Part shown: piece after piece, positions 51,585 to 63,917 of the stretch
How the letters are laid out: every line of letters starts with the position of its first letter
Numbering within the stretch: the stretch's first letter is position 1
NCBI GenBank assembly: GCA_022829145.1
Contig: CM040764.1
Coordinates: 18,638,737 to 18,702,736, forward strand
Length of the DNA: 64,000 bases
Reading direction: 5' to 3'
From: Albula goreensis
Lineage: Eukaryota; Chordata; Actinopteri; Albuliformes; Albulidae
Notes under the pieces: model-generated
Told to the model about the DNA's origin: nothing
Databases searched by the model: none
What the model saw: only the letters and a program-made list of their open reading frames with translations
Made by a program: the position numbers and the translations under genes

Positions 51585-53183
51585 CACCTTGGTGATGATG
51601 GACTACTGTACAGGAAGACAGCCAGCCGTTCACAACTCCTTTTGCCTCAAAAGTACCATCAGCTGGTTTACAGAGAACTCCATGAAGATATGGGCCATCT
51701 TGGAGTAGAGCGAGTTGTAAACCTCGTCAGAGACCGCTTTTACTGGCCTCACATGCAAAAAGGATGTTGAGCATTACATCACACGAGTCTGCAGATGTCT
51801 GAAGAACAAGCGTCCTAACCGACCAACCAGAGCTCCACTCACAAATATCATCACAACGTATCCTTTCGAGTTGGTTTCTATTGATTTCTTGCACCTAGAG
51901 AAATGTAAGGAGGATATGAATATATCCTGGTTGTGATGGATCATTTTACACGGTTTGCCCAGGCTTATCCCTGCCGCAACAAAGCAGCTAAAACAGCTGC
52001 AGAAAAGATATATGGAGATTTTGTACTAAGGTTTGGGTTTCCCACAAGACTCCATCATGACCAAGGCAAAGAATTTGAAAACAAGCTGTTTGCTAAACTA
52101 GAGGAATTCAGTGGAGTGAAGGGGTCCAGGACTACGCCATACCACCCACAGGGGAATGGCCAGGTGGAAAGGTTCAATAGGACACTTTTGGCCATGCTCA
52201 GGAACCTGCCAGAGACGGCTAAGGCTGATTGGAAGTCCTCACTGGCAAAAGTGGTCCATGCCTATGATTGCACGCGCAGCGAAGCCACTGGCTATGCACC
52301 CTACTTTCTCCTGTTCGGTCGCAACCCCAGACTCCCTATTGACCTCATGTTTGGCCTCACAGCAAAAGACCAGAGCTCATCTCACAGAGACTATGCTGAG
52401 AAATGGAGGACAAGAATGACTGAAGCATACAAGCTGGCATCCAAATCAGCCTGTAAAGAGGGAATGAGAGGAAAAGCACTTTATGACAGAAAAGTAAATG
52501 GTGCTGAGTTGTCACCGGGATGCAGAGTGTTAGTCCGGAACCTGAATGAAAAGGGGGGTCCAGGGAAATTGAGATCATTCTGGGAGGACAAAGTATATGT
52601 TGTCACGCAGAGGAAGCACCCAGACAGTCCAGTGTATGAACTCAGACCAGAAAATGGAAGGGGACGTGTGAGAGTCATGCACAGGAATCTGATGTTACCA
52701 TGTGACTTCCTCCCTGTTGAAAAAGTGGACTCACCTGCTACACCTGAAAAAAAGAGGCAGATAAAAAACAAACAGAGGCATGAAGAGAAGGAATACAGCT
52801 CAGGAGATGAGGATGAGGATAGTTGGCAATCTATCATCGGACTGAAACAGGGATCTAACAGACAAGTGGAAAGTACGCTAAGGGCAGAGGCGCACGAGTT
52901 CCATCCAAGCAGAAGAAAAGACGTGGTAGATGATCATCAGGAAGAGGACAGCATGACAAAACAGTCGGAACCGGAGGAAGAAGTAATTGGGACACAAGAA
53001 CATAATGTTCATACATCAAACACTCAGAGGGAAGAGCAGTCTTCTGGATCAGTATCCAGCGATGAAGAAGAAGATCCTGATCATCCTCCTGCTCCACAGA
53101 GAAAGTATCCTTTCAGAGCGAGAAAACCAAAAATGGTGTTTACTTACCATAGGTTAGGACAGCCTACCGCATCGTATGATTGA
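51585..53183 (+). pseudogene. Integrase domain of pol with long C-terminal tail
   Basis: The N-terminal HHCC zinc-binding region is at about 51655-51810, interrupted by one frame change. The catalytic core has its first Asp in SIDFLHLEK (51883-51885), the second in HHDQGKEFEN (52059-52061) and Glu in NGQVERFNR (52167-52169), giving DX35E. From 51933 the frame is open to the stop at 53181-53183 (416 codons). After the core comes a beta-rich C-terminal domain (FWEDKVYVVTQRKHPDSPVY) and then about 150 residues rich in Glu, Lys, Ser and Asp. No chromodomain is visible. Confidence 0.85.
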
Positions 53184-53658
53184 GTAGAGAACAGATTTGT
53201 AAAAGAGTTTGAATGTGTTGTAATATGTTATTCTGGAGTTTATATGAATAGTGTTATACAGGTTACCCAAATAGACTCAAGCACTTATTATTTCGAATGT
53301 CAGACACTGAGGTGACCTTAGAAACTGTGCCACATGTTGATGTAGACAGGAGGTTATTGCTATGTAAAGTACCTTACTCTCAGGAAAGATGCAGATACCC
53401 GCGTTCATGGCGGAGGTGGCAGTGGACTGTTATCGTGCACAATGACATCTGCTGCAAACATGTGACATTAACAGGAGATGGATGTCATGTGATAGACTGG
53501 GTGCAGTTGTGCATCTTTATGGACATTGATTAACTCTGACTCCTTCATAGACATGAACTTCCTCTATGCTATGCATTCACATCACATGCACTGTTAAATC
53601 ATAATGTGAACTGAGAACCTCATAATGTCGGGACGCCATTTCATTTTGGAGGGGAGAG
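53184..53658 (+). other. Element 3' untranslated region and polypurine tract
   Basis: 475 bp between the pol stop and the 3' LTR. It ends in GGAGGGGAGAG (53648-53658), the polypurine tract that primes plus-strand synthesis. A 78-codon reading frame (53297-53533) has no recognised domain. Confidence 0.7.
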
Positions 53659-53984
53659 TGTGGAGTAGTGGTTAAAAACAAGGCACCCCCTTCCATTTTT
53701 GTTTATTGTTTATGCGTTTATTTGTTCGTTTACAGTTATAGGGTTACAGTCGGTCAGTGGATAAAACTACGGTAAAGTTGTGGATTGGTATGTGCCAACT
53801 TGTTTGTGATGAATCAGAGCATTGTCATTGCCACGTTTCACCAGCAGAGAGAGTTTGTATGCTGATGTGACGCAGAGAGTAAAAATGGTGGAATGGCTAT
53901 TGGAGTGTGGTTGTGAAGCTGGAAAATAAAGCGGCAAGCTCGGCCAAAACCCAAAGAAAACGCGTCTCCGTGAAGTGTGTTACA
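53659..53984 (+). repeat. 3' LTR
   Basis: 326 bp, identical to the 5' LTR by eye except for one extra A in the run before 'cccaaag' (about 53947-53950). AATAAA at 53935-53940. Confidence 0.96.
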
Positions 53985-55718
53985 ATGTGTTGCTGTCCAC
54001 CTTACTGAATCGAAGTAGCAATGGCCATCGCTGTTAGTCCATCGTCTGTTTGTGAACAGCAGAGGATGCCCACTTTTTGACCTGCTATTTCCACTAGCAC
54101 ATTCTATGACAGTTTTTTATTCCATAGGGTCACATTCATTTTTGCTGCCTCCATCGTAGACCAGGTTTCTATTGAAAATGATCATTTTTATCTTAATGAC
54201 ATTAAGTTGGATTAAAAGGATTAACTGACATGCCAGATAGTATTTGTCACTCAGAGTTGGTCAAATGTGCAACAGCTTGCCTGATTCTGTAGCTGGAGCA
54301 GAGACCCTTGAGATATTCAGATCTGGGCCAGAAGCATCTCTGAATGCAGTGCTGGTTACTGCCTAGACTGCAGGTAAATGACAGGCCGATAAGCCGATCG
54401 GCCCTTTCTCATCATTATGTATTCTTTGTACTTATTTTCTTAGGCAAAGTTTAAGGAATGGGGGGGTAGGGGAAATGAAAAAAAAAAACTGAGAGAGTAT
54501 CTTGCGTTTGTGTGAAAGTGAAACTGACTGAAGCACAGTAAACACTCAGAGTGCGTCCGCCCTGGCTCTGTGTGCCTCTGTTCCTATGAAACACTTGTGG
54601 TTTTTTCAGAATGATCATAACAGAATCTCCACCTTGCTCAGTTCTGGTAAAATAAACACCCCCTTTTACTCATGAAAACAGATCAGCTATCTGTGTGAGA
54701 GCACTGATATAAACCTCACTTTTATCTTGTCACAATTGTGACAGCTTATCTGCATATACATACATTCTGCAAAAAGCATGTTTTTTTTTTTTTAATTTTC
54801 AAGACAAATTGGGAAAAAATCTATTCACATCCACTTCCATCTCATATGCCAGGAGCTATGTATGCTAATTATTAAAAAAAGAGATAGTAAAAGTGGAAAA
54901 CTTTTCACCCTTAATTTGTCTCATGTGCTTATCTGGGTTATGGCACTTCTCCGAACGAAGAAGTGAGGACGGATGGGGGAGGAGACTCACCTCCCATACC
55001 CCACCCACACAATGATTGACAGCTTTTCAGTTTATCCCATCCCACATCCCCTGCAGGCGATAAACCCCCCACCCAGATTCCACAGAGAAATGACTGACTC
55101 ACCATCTGTGTTTCTTTTCTGCGTCCTTTAGGTTCACTCAGGTCATTTTCTCTTCATCGGAACTGTTCAGTTTTGTTTGCATTGAAGAGTCATATTCAAA
55201 TATCCTTTTCCTTTTTATAAACATACATATGGCACAAATAAACAAAAACGAGTTCAAAGAGCATCAGAAATAAACAACACAAATCTTTCACCATGGGAAA
55301 AACGAAAACGGGAGAAAATTATTGGACAGTCATGAAAACTAGTTTGAAATGTTGTGCTACGTCAGTGGTCATATTTCCTGGTAGAAGAAGAAACACAATC
55401 AAAGACGACATACATTTTCTAAGCCTCGTCTGTGTACGTCTTTACAGCTTGTGTTTTTTTGTACAATTTTTGTAGAACTTTTATTTTTGATCCAACTTTT
55501 TTGGAGAGAGACTTAGACCTCCCGGCCTCCTTCATGCATTATTAAGGTATCCCACAGTGCCTTGCAGCTAACTGCCTAGTCCCTCATTTGCCCTCTCTCG
55601 GGTTTTCCCCAGGGCACAGCAGAAACTAACACAAGAGAATAAGACTGCAGATCCTTTGATATGGATAAATAAAAGCATGACAAGCTGAGCTGTCTCATTC
55701 TCCCCTTCTCTGTTTCTC

Positions 55719-55793
<75 letters not shown>

Positions 55794-58700
55794 TATTTAT
55801 CTTTTTTGCAAATTGCTTTATCCGTGATTAACCTGTGTAGGGGAAAGCGAATCATTATGGTGGCACTGTTAATCCTTTCCCTTAAGGCTATGACCTTTTA
55901 AGACCCGGGTAAACTGTGGGTAGATAAACCAGTGAAGTTAGTGGGAGAAAAAAAAAATGGAGAAAATCGCAGAGCTGGGAGGCGGTCATGCACAAACTGA
56001 CAAACAGGGCTGATGGTACTGATAATGACGATTCGAGCGCGAGAGCCACACAGCGTCGAGCGACACAGGATGTCTGTGGACAGGCATCACTTTGCAGGAA
56101 GTGATGTGACGTTGGCATGGTCGTTCTGACGAGGCCTCTTCCTGTCTGCTTCCTGTCACAGCCACTTGATTGATGGTCGTCGCTCAGTCAGTTAGCGGAT
56201 GTGCCTCACCAGATGGCAAAGAGGGGTCCCCTCCCCCAAACTACCCCAAACCAGCCCGCCCCAATAACTGCACTCATTTGCTATCTTTCATCCTGTTGCG
56301 TGACAGCATCTGACCAGCCCATCTAAGCCACCCAGAGAGAGAAAGACAGAATAGAAAGATAGAAAGGGAAGCAGTAGCCCAGGGGGGTTTTTTCTTGCTT
56401 TTCTCTTCCCTCTGGAGAGCATGTTGAATCCTGTGCTTTGTGATAGTTTGTAAAACTGCATTTTCAGAGGCTGCAACTGGTTGTGTCTTCAACATCTTTC
56501 TTTCAAATAGAAATAATGTGATTTGCACCACAGCCTTTAGCAGCATAACTGTCACCACTAATTCTCTGACCTGAGCTTTTGTCTCTGACCTTCTGACAAA
56601 ACCCAGAACCCTCACCCTCACCCCATCTCCAGTCCAGGATCACGTCTCCCACCAGGGCTGACCTGCCTCCATCCTCCATGGTTCTACCAGCCAGTGATAT
56701 GTTCATTACTGATCAAATCAATCTGAGATTAGCCTGGGGCTCTCTCCACCCACCCCTCCCCCTCCTGTGACATCACAAAGGGGATGTGGGAGAATAGAGA
56801 GTGGGAAACTGCCCACTGCAGACAGCTGCGTCTTACACGTATCCTGCCCTGCTCTGTAAACATGCCCTGAGTGACCTGACACCGCCAATTGATCCAGGGG
56901 CCTCTGGCATGCCCCTCCCATGGCCCCTAATCTCCGGAGAGAACTCTTCTGGCCAAACTGTTTTGAAATCGGCAGTCGCAACTCATAGTTCTATACCACG
57001 AGGCAGAATTCCAGGTCACTATGACCAGTACAGTATCAAGATAGCACAGCACCCAGTTTGTCACAGGTAACAACAAGAACAAGAAGAACAACAGCAACAA
57101 TAACAATAATTATGATAATTATCACTCTTATTGTAATAATAATACAATGCTTTAAGACCTTTCTGTCATTATGTAGCATCTGAAAATAATAAACACAAAA
57201 GTGCATCAAATTAAGTTTGACTTTTATAAAAAACCCAAAAAATCTAAAAATGTATATAAAAGTCTGAATATGCTGAGCCACAGAAGATACAAAAGTTTTA
57301 ATATATGTGCCTTTTCATGCACTGCCTTCCCAAAATTCAGTGGGGCACATCAGTTGGATAATACATGTGCCATGTGCACACTAGTAGGCTGGTCACCCGA
57401 GATGGCACAGAGGAGCGCACAGGAGAAGTTCCCTCATTTTTTTCACAAAGGGAAGTTGCCTCAAACGCTGACCTCATTGTTGGGAAATGGCCATGCCTTC
57501 CTCTTATGAGAAATTTCAGCAGAAGGACTGTCCGTTTGCACCACCTTGTTACATCCATGGCTCAAAGAGAGTGACTTGGGCAGGTACGCTCGGTTATGTA
57601 ACATGTTTACGACTATGCAACATCTTTCTGAGTTATTTTCTGTTGTCATGGGTACAAAACTAATGCCAGAGGAATCAAGAGGGCAACACCACGGAGAAAG
57701 CTATTGTGTTTTTCCTTTTGTAGCAAATAATGTCACTCAGTTTATGTGTGTGTTATTTGAAAACTTTAACAATACATACAATTCCACATTAATGAAGATC
57801 TAATAAAAAAACGTATATGGTAGATACAAAGTATATACTCAGTGCTGCCAAACCCAGTATTAGATGGGCACCTTGTGACTGCATTTCAAATATAAATATA
57901 TAATTCACATATAAATTTAATTAAAAAAAAAAACAATTCACAAAAGACTATTGTAAAGTAAAACATGTAATAGTTGAACTCCAGGCAATGTCAATATGAA
58001 ACAAGCCACACCAAATCAGAGTGACCCTTTAATCTGGTTTTCTGAGTAAATGCTGGGATTTGGGGGTGATTTATGTGATCAGGGTGACTGCTTGCTTGGA
58101 TGTGGCTGAGAAGCCTGTCAAGTTTTCTTTATTTTTATCATTTTTTCTTCTTGTTGTTAGTGAGTGCAGAGCTCATCATGATGAATGGCCTTCAGAGGGA
58201 ATTAAGCCGCGCATTTAAGGTTCCGTTAGAATAAAGGCGATGGGAAATTATTTACACCAACGAGGCTCTGCTCATTTAAACTTGTCACAGCAAATGGAAG
58301 CAGAGCCTCACAACTGCTCCAGTCAGCTCCTGTTTCCAGCCAGAGACTTTAAATTAATGAGGGGTGAGTGTGTGTGGGGGGGGGGCGGTTCCCATGATGC
58401 ACTGCAGCCATGGCACATTAGCCATTGCTACATTAATCATTGAAATAGCACGGTCCCTTCATACTCTAACCTACTGTTCAGAACAGCATGCTGTAGAGTA
58501 CCATGCAATTTCTGTTCAGTCCAAGGGTGTATTTAACTAATTTGCTGACACAAATGTTGTCAGACTTATTAAAACACATAGTTCACTGTTTGCAACAGCA
58601 ATTTCAACATCCCTGTAGGGAAGTGGCCCCCGTGCGTTTTGTGTTACGTTTCAGTTTCTGTGCGTATTTTCCTGACACGGCAGAAACTCATTTTCGAGAA

Positions 58701-59210
58701 CACTGAGAAAAAGTGACACAACTTTGTTTCACAAGCTGCGGGGTGGGGTGGTGGGGTTACATAGATGAAAACTGAATCATGCTGGTCTTAGAATTATAGA
58801 TGAGAAGGTTCTCAGTGTCTAAAAATAATCTCTGTGGTAGTTTTTATTCTCATACTTCAGCATTATGGTATGTGTTGCCCTTCATTAGGCAAAACTGACT
58901 GCATGACAATGGTTTAAGGAACCAGGCCTGCAACTCAAAGGTTGCAGTCAGGTTTAATGGACTGTGAGTTAAAAATATGAACTGTGCTAGTACCTCAGGG
59001 TAACACCTGAAATAAATAAATAAACAGGAGTCAGAGGAGACCCCTGAGAACCCTCAGCTCCAGCTCCTTCCTCCTGTTAGCGCAGAATTGTCAGACAGCA
59101 CTTCAACATCTGCTGCAATGTGTGACGTCACCCCCTGGAGCTTCAGTAATGGTGTAATTAGTGATCTCCTTCGCTCGGGGCCTGGGTGCACAGCTCCACC
59201 GCCTTATTTT
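53985..59210. other. Intergenic region right of the retrotransposon
   Basis: No exon supported. It contains poly-T (54781-54793), a CA array (55724-55789), AAC-rich sequence (57067-57110), and a stretch at 58150-58360 whose even composition and AT-core motifs look like conserved non-coding sequence, although this cannot be shown without alignment. Confidence 0.55.
55724..55789. repeat. (CA)33 microsatellite
   Basis: About 33 uninterrupted CA units. Confidence 0.97.
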
Positions 59211-59216
59211 TAACAC

Positions 59217-59400
59217 CACATTTACATTTTTTTGAATTTACCAGACACCATTATCCAGGGCAAATCACAGTGTATGTTTTTACACACTACCCATTTGTAC
59301 ACCTGGATATTGGCTGAAGCCACCAGGGGGTCAGTGCCTTGCTCAGGGGTAGAACAATAGTGTGCCCTTACTGGAAACTGAGCTTTGTGTGTTTTTTAGG
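59217..59400 (+). mobile_element. Degenerate teleost dispersed repeat
   Basis: 'acatttacattttttt', 'ccagacaccattatccaggg' and 'gtgccttgctcaggggtaga' are diverged versions of phrases in a very common fish repeat ('...tttacatttattcatttggcagacgcttttatcc...gtgccttgctcaaggg...'). It has no coding capacity. The same family gives the tail at 38284-38395. Confidence 0.65.
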
Positions 59401-60356
59401 GTTTGAACTGCTGTAGGGGGTGTAGGGGGTGCCAGCCTTCCCACATGACCTATATGGCTCATTGATTATCCCTGAGAGTGATTAACACTGGCAGGTGTGA
59501 ACAGGTTCACAGGGCCTGTTGTGAGGTATGGGGTGGGGGGGTCTGTAAGTATGGAGAGGTAAATGCATTACTGTCATTCATTGACTCAGAAAACACTCCC
59601 AGCTGAGGCCAGTCGTTTATTTAAGCAGCATAGCTGGGCCTTGTCCATTTATAGACTAAGTGACCTTTGACCTTAGTTGCCCAACAAATGCTCTGCATCA
59701 CAGCCCTGACAAAGTACAGGTCTCTGTAGGTCTGAGTAAATGAGAGCGTCAATGGCTAACAACCATGCCTTAACATACCCTGCTCCTGTCAGATGGCTGA
59801 AGGTAAACACATGTAGGCTCAGCTAGCATGTGGATGGAAAATGTGGTGCTGGTGAGGCAATAGGAAGTAGTTTTCACACTGGGCTTGAGAAAATCCCAAA
59901 GCCCCAGTTCAATGATGGGAACACTGTACTGGAGGAGGAGTTCCTATCACTCCTGGTAAAATTCCACCATGGCTTAACTCACCTGCCACCCAAACATCCC
60001 CCAGTTAAACTGCCTCAATAATTTCCTCACTATCAACTTTTCCTATTGCACGATTGATGTTCTGGAGCAAAATTATACACATACATTGTAATTGTAACTA
60101 TCTTGGAGACAGTATGGTACATTAGTTCCCTTATTTGTTGAATTATTAATTTACTTAGAATTTGAAATGAACACATTCTTTTCAGCCATGGTTCTCCTGA
60201 GGCAGACGCGATCCTGCAGTATGCTGCACACAGTTGTTTTTTTTTTTTTTTTGCTGGAAAAAAAAAAATGTGTGGGTTGTGAGAAAAAAAAATTCTCAAT
60301 GACAAAGGTGCCATTTTAAACCCTTTGATCTTCTTGGCAACAGGAACTCAGTGTTG

Positions 60357-60360
<4 letters not shown>

Positions 60361-60394
<34 letters not shown>
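60361..60394. repeat. (GT)17 microsatellite
   Basis: Seventeen uninterrupted GT units. Confidence 0.97.
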
Positions 60395-60397
<3 letters not shown>

Positions 60398-61334
60398 CGC
60401 AGGAGAGAGAGACAATTGAGCTTGAGTGTGTATGTGTCCATATGCTGTGAGCCTGTGTGTGTGTGTTACAACATAGGAAACCAGTCCTTCATGGTTTAGA
60501 GGAAAGAGGAATAAATATGGAGAAATGTTGTGGTAAATGTTGGCTGTTTATTTGGATGGTAACCTGACCCCTCCCCCTTGTCCCCCCCTGCTCTGGTGTT
60601 CTGTGAGGGCCTCCCTCCACCCTGTCCTCCTCTGCACCCTGATGAGGTATGCTGACACCCTCTCCTCACCAGAAAATCGGCATGCTTTGCTTCAGCGGAA
60701 AGAGAGCAAGCAACCTCTCAACAACATACACTCTTGCAGGAGTTACTGCAGACAGGGTATTTCATATAAAATGTTTCATATTTATGTATTCATATATTAC
60801 ATGTATGTATTATATGTGCATTAGTATCTATATACAGTATATTATATTTATTTTTACCTGTCCTCTTTTTTATGAGTGAATTAAGCTGGAGCCAGGGGTG
60901 GAGAGAGGAATGTGAATGAGATGGAGGGAGAGATGGAGGACGAGACAGAAGGGATGCAGAGGGACGAAGAGACAGAAAGGCAGAGGGAGAGGATGAGTTT
61001 AAGCTGAGGAGATGTGTATGATTAAATATACAAAATGATACAGAGATTTAAATGTGTTACAATAACAAAAAATCCACTTATGATGCAACTTTTGCTGCAT
61101 TTTTGCCCTGGTAGAGTATCAATTTACAAGGGAGGCAGAACAAATCAAATCAAATCACAAATGTGTGGGAGGCTGGAAGTCACAAAACGACAGAGGAAAC
61201 AGTAGGGTAGACACGGCTGCACATAAAAGAATGTGACACTGAATAAAAACTTTGATGTACCCATTGTGAAAGTGCAAGTTGTATGAGTGTATATGTGTAT
61301 GTGTGTTTCTTCATGAGTTTCTGCATGAGTTTGT

Positions 61335-61340
<6 letters not shown>

Positions 61341-61432
<92 letters not shown>
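61341..61432. repeat. (GT)46 microsatellite
   Basis: About 46 uninterrupted GT units, followed by a short GCAGCAGCAG run. Confidence 0.97.
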
Positions 61433-61433
<1 letters not shown>

Positions 61434-63342
61434 GCAGCAGCAGTGTGTCCCAGCTTGTCTCGCATGTCTGCTCGGTTGGTGTGTGTGAAAGAGACAACTT
61501 CTCCCACAGTGCCTGGCTCGGCTCGTCAGACCCAGACTGAACCAGATCTATCTGGCCTGAGACTGCCGGTATCAGCATAGCTGGAGCGCCGTTCCACAGA
61601 AACACCTGTTTACTACCTTTCACGCACTTCAGAAAGAGAGAGAACAAGAGAAACACAACCCACATGCATCACCTCAGGTCTTTCAGTTGCAAAATGAAGT
61701 GGCCATATGTGTTTGTATATGTAGCACTCTCCTATTGTTATGAGCCACCAAAATCAAAGCCCAGCGTAAGCCGATGTGAAAGTTGATACATCAGTTAGAC
61801 ATTTTGTTACTGATTGGCTGGATGGACGCCCCTCCTTGGGCGAGGTGGTTTCTGCAGTTTGCGTTTAACGAACAGACCATCTCGCACAGCCAGGCTTTTA
61901 CATAAACAAACCAGATTAAACGGCAGTGCGTCCACCTGCAGCACTTTGGCCCCGACTCCCAACTGCCACATCATGCTGCTGTGCCAGGCCTTTAACTCGT
62001 CTGATCTGCTGCTGAACACTCAGGTCTGTGTGCTACTCAAAGCACTACATCGCTAGTCTGATAAAATACTTTATCGCACATCTGAGAAAGGCCTAACTCT
62101 GATGTATTTTGTTAGAATGAATCACCCACCTCCTGTGAGACAAAGAAGTCTACAGAGTCACAGAGGCTGTTGTCTTCATGCATAGAAACTGCTCTGATAC
62201 TGCAGAGTAGTTGTCTTCTGCCCTGGTCTGCGGTTGGCTAAATGGTTTGCAGGTTTTTGTTAATAACTACAAAAGTCAGCTGCCATTTCAGACCCAAAAA
62301 AGCCAGTTGAGGTGAGATAACTTTCTAACCAACTGCTTTAAAAAATCAACCAAGCGGTGAGTGATAATGCCAGCCGGCAGACTGTGTGGTTCTCCAGGAG
62401 CAGGGCAGGGAACCTTTGTAGAAAATCCCTGCTCCGTTGACTCAACTCATCTCTGCACAGGCTCCCCCTAGTGTCATGTTGTTTAGCTGCCTCAGATGAC
62501 GCCAAAATCGCTGTTTTCATTTACCCCAGCTTTTGCACATGGCAAGTTTTGTGAAGGCGATAAAGAAACACACATGCATACTCTAGCATTAAACAGACTC
62601 TACATCCTCTGCTTGAAGTCACTCCTTTGCTAATTATCTGGGGGAGTCTGGGGCTATTGTGTCTGATTCTCCCATACGCTTTCATACTTCATGTTGTACA
62701 AATTCCCACCCCCAGTGACCTGATATCCCCTCAGCTAGCCCTAAGCACCCCCAGCCCACATACAAGAGATGAAAGAGAAGTTCCTGGAGCTTGACCCTTG
62801 ACCCCGGCTCTATAATGTATGGTTTTATCAGTGCGGCGTGGCGTTGTTTAAACAAGACCGAGGCAGGGGACACTTCAGAGCCAGTGGGGAAAATGAAGGT
62901 GTGTGTGTGTGTGTGTGTCTGTGTAGGTGTGTGTGTGTTTGTGTGTGTGTATGGATGGACTAAGCAGTTCATATAGATGTCTTCAGGTTCTCTTTGCATT
63001 GCATTATGCCTAAATGATAATAATAATAATAGTAATATGTATAAATAAAATGATCCAAGCCAGTTTAGGAGAATATAATAATAAAAAAAGGCATGTAAAA
63101 ACACAAATGTGATTACTAAATTGGAAAAGTAATTCTGTGAAAGTGTTTCTGCACGGCTTTTCAAAGCAGGCACCATAGCGGCTGTATATATATAAACAGA
63201 GCCTGAGATTTCTGAACGTGGGGCGAGAGCACTCGGCACACCCTGCGCCAGCTTAGCGCTGCTGTACATTTCTGCTTCTTTCACAAAATGTTTTACTTCA
63301 AAGTGACGTGTGCTGCTCATCCTCCCGCCATTGTCAGGTGCT

Positions 63343-63355
63343 GTTGCCTGGCAAC
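63343..63355. promoter_or_regulatory. Palindromic RFX X-box
   Basis: GTTGCCTGGCAAC is a perfect inverted-repeat X-box (GTTGCC-N-GGCAAC), the high-affinity site for RFX factors. These control ciliary genes and others. The segment around it is GC-richer unique sequence. No gene start could be assigned next to it. Confidence 0.55.
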
Positions 63356-63917
63356 ATGGGAGAAAAAGGGGGCTTGAGCAGGAGAAAAATAAAAACCTTT
63401 TCATTGTTATTTATTCGCGCTTTTGCTGGCCTGGTTATTTTCAGGCCCCCGTGCTCCTTTTTTTCTTTCTCCTCTCCTGATTTTCCAAAAAGGCTGTTTT
63501 TTGTTTGAGGTTGTGTAATCCCGCTGTTTTTTGGAGGGCTTTTTCGCCCTTCCATTCCCCTCTCCGAGCATATTTGAGCTCTTTCTATTTTTGAGCTCAG
63601 GACGTATCTGTACGTCAGGGCTGCGTGGGTGTGTGCGTCTGTGGAGGAGGAGGGATGAGCGGTGAAAGAGGAGTGATTTTCCCTTTTCATTCACACGCAG
63701 TCCATTCACATGGGAAATTCACAGCGCTCTCAAAATGTATGCGAGGGCCACGTTGCCACTGTGCTCAGTTTCGACCTGCTCTGTGAATTACCCAAAGTCT
63801 CCACATCAGCAATGATGAGTATCTTTTTAACAGCGTTTTATGCATGTGCTCATTAGCAGGGATCTGTTATTCTGGGAAAAGCAAATGAGAGCCTATTTAT
63901 CTGTCTAGGCTCGTTCA

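Larger units (their letters stand above)
49566..53183 (+). pseudogene. Retrotransposon pol, interrupted by frame breaks
   Basis: Protein similarity continues through RT, RNase H and integrase, but changes frame near 49568, 49613-49618, 49924-49926, 50928, 51005-51008, 51074, 51123-51125, 51567-51570, 51757-51761 and 51909-51912. Most breaks fall in short homopolymers and each is consistent with a single gained or lost base. No in-frame nonsense substitution was noticed. As written the sequence cannot make a complete Pol; whether the breaks are real or assembly errors is open. Confidence 0.8.
46875..53984 (+). mobile_element. Ty3/gypsy LTR retrotransposon, full length
   Basis: A 7.1 kb element on the plus strand: 5' LTR, PBS, gag-protease, reverse transcriptase, RNase H, integrase, polypurine tract, 3' LTR. 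The order RT-RNase H-integrase places it in Ty3/gypsy (Metaviridae). ATGT flanks both sides (46871-46874 and 53985-53988), a 4-bp target duplication; AATGT is 5 bp if the LTR end is shared. The LTRs differ by a single A in a homopolymer, indicating very recent insertion. The pol region is nevertheless broken by about ten one-base frame changes. No envelope gene is recognised. Confidence 0.96.

Noticed and set aside
52481..52837. Minus-strand frames opposite the retrotransposon genes (also 48063-48380 and 49091-49402)
   Set aside because: They are shadows of the gag and pol reading frames and have no independent support.
53297..53533. Possible envelope-like reading frame before the 3' LTR
   Set aside because: Only 78 codons, with no signal peptide, membrane segment or glycosylation pattern; better read as element 3' UTR.
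62682..63404. 240-codon minus-strand frame near the right end
   Set aside because: Includes a translated TG repeat and Tyr/Leu-rich AT sequence; no signal of a family and no flanking exon.
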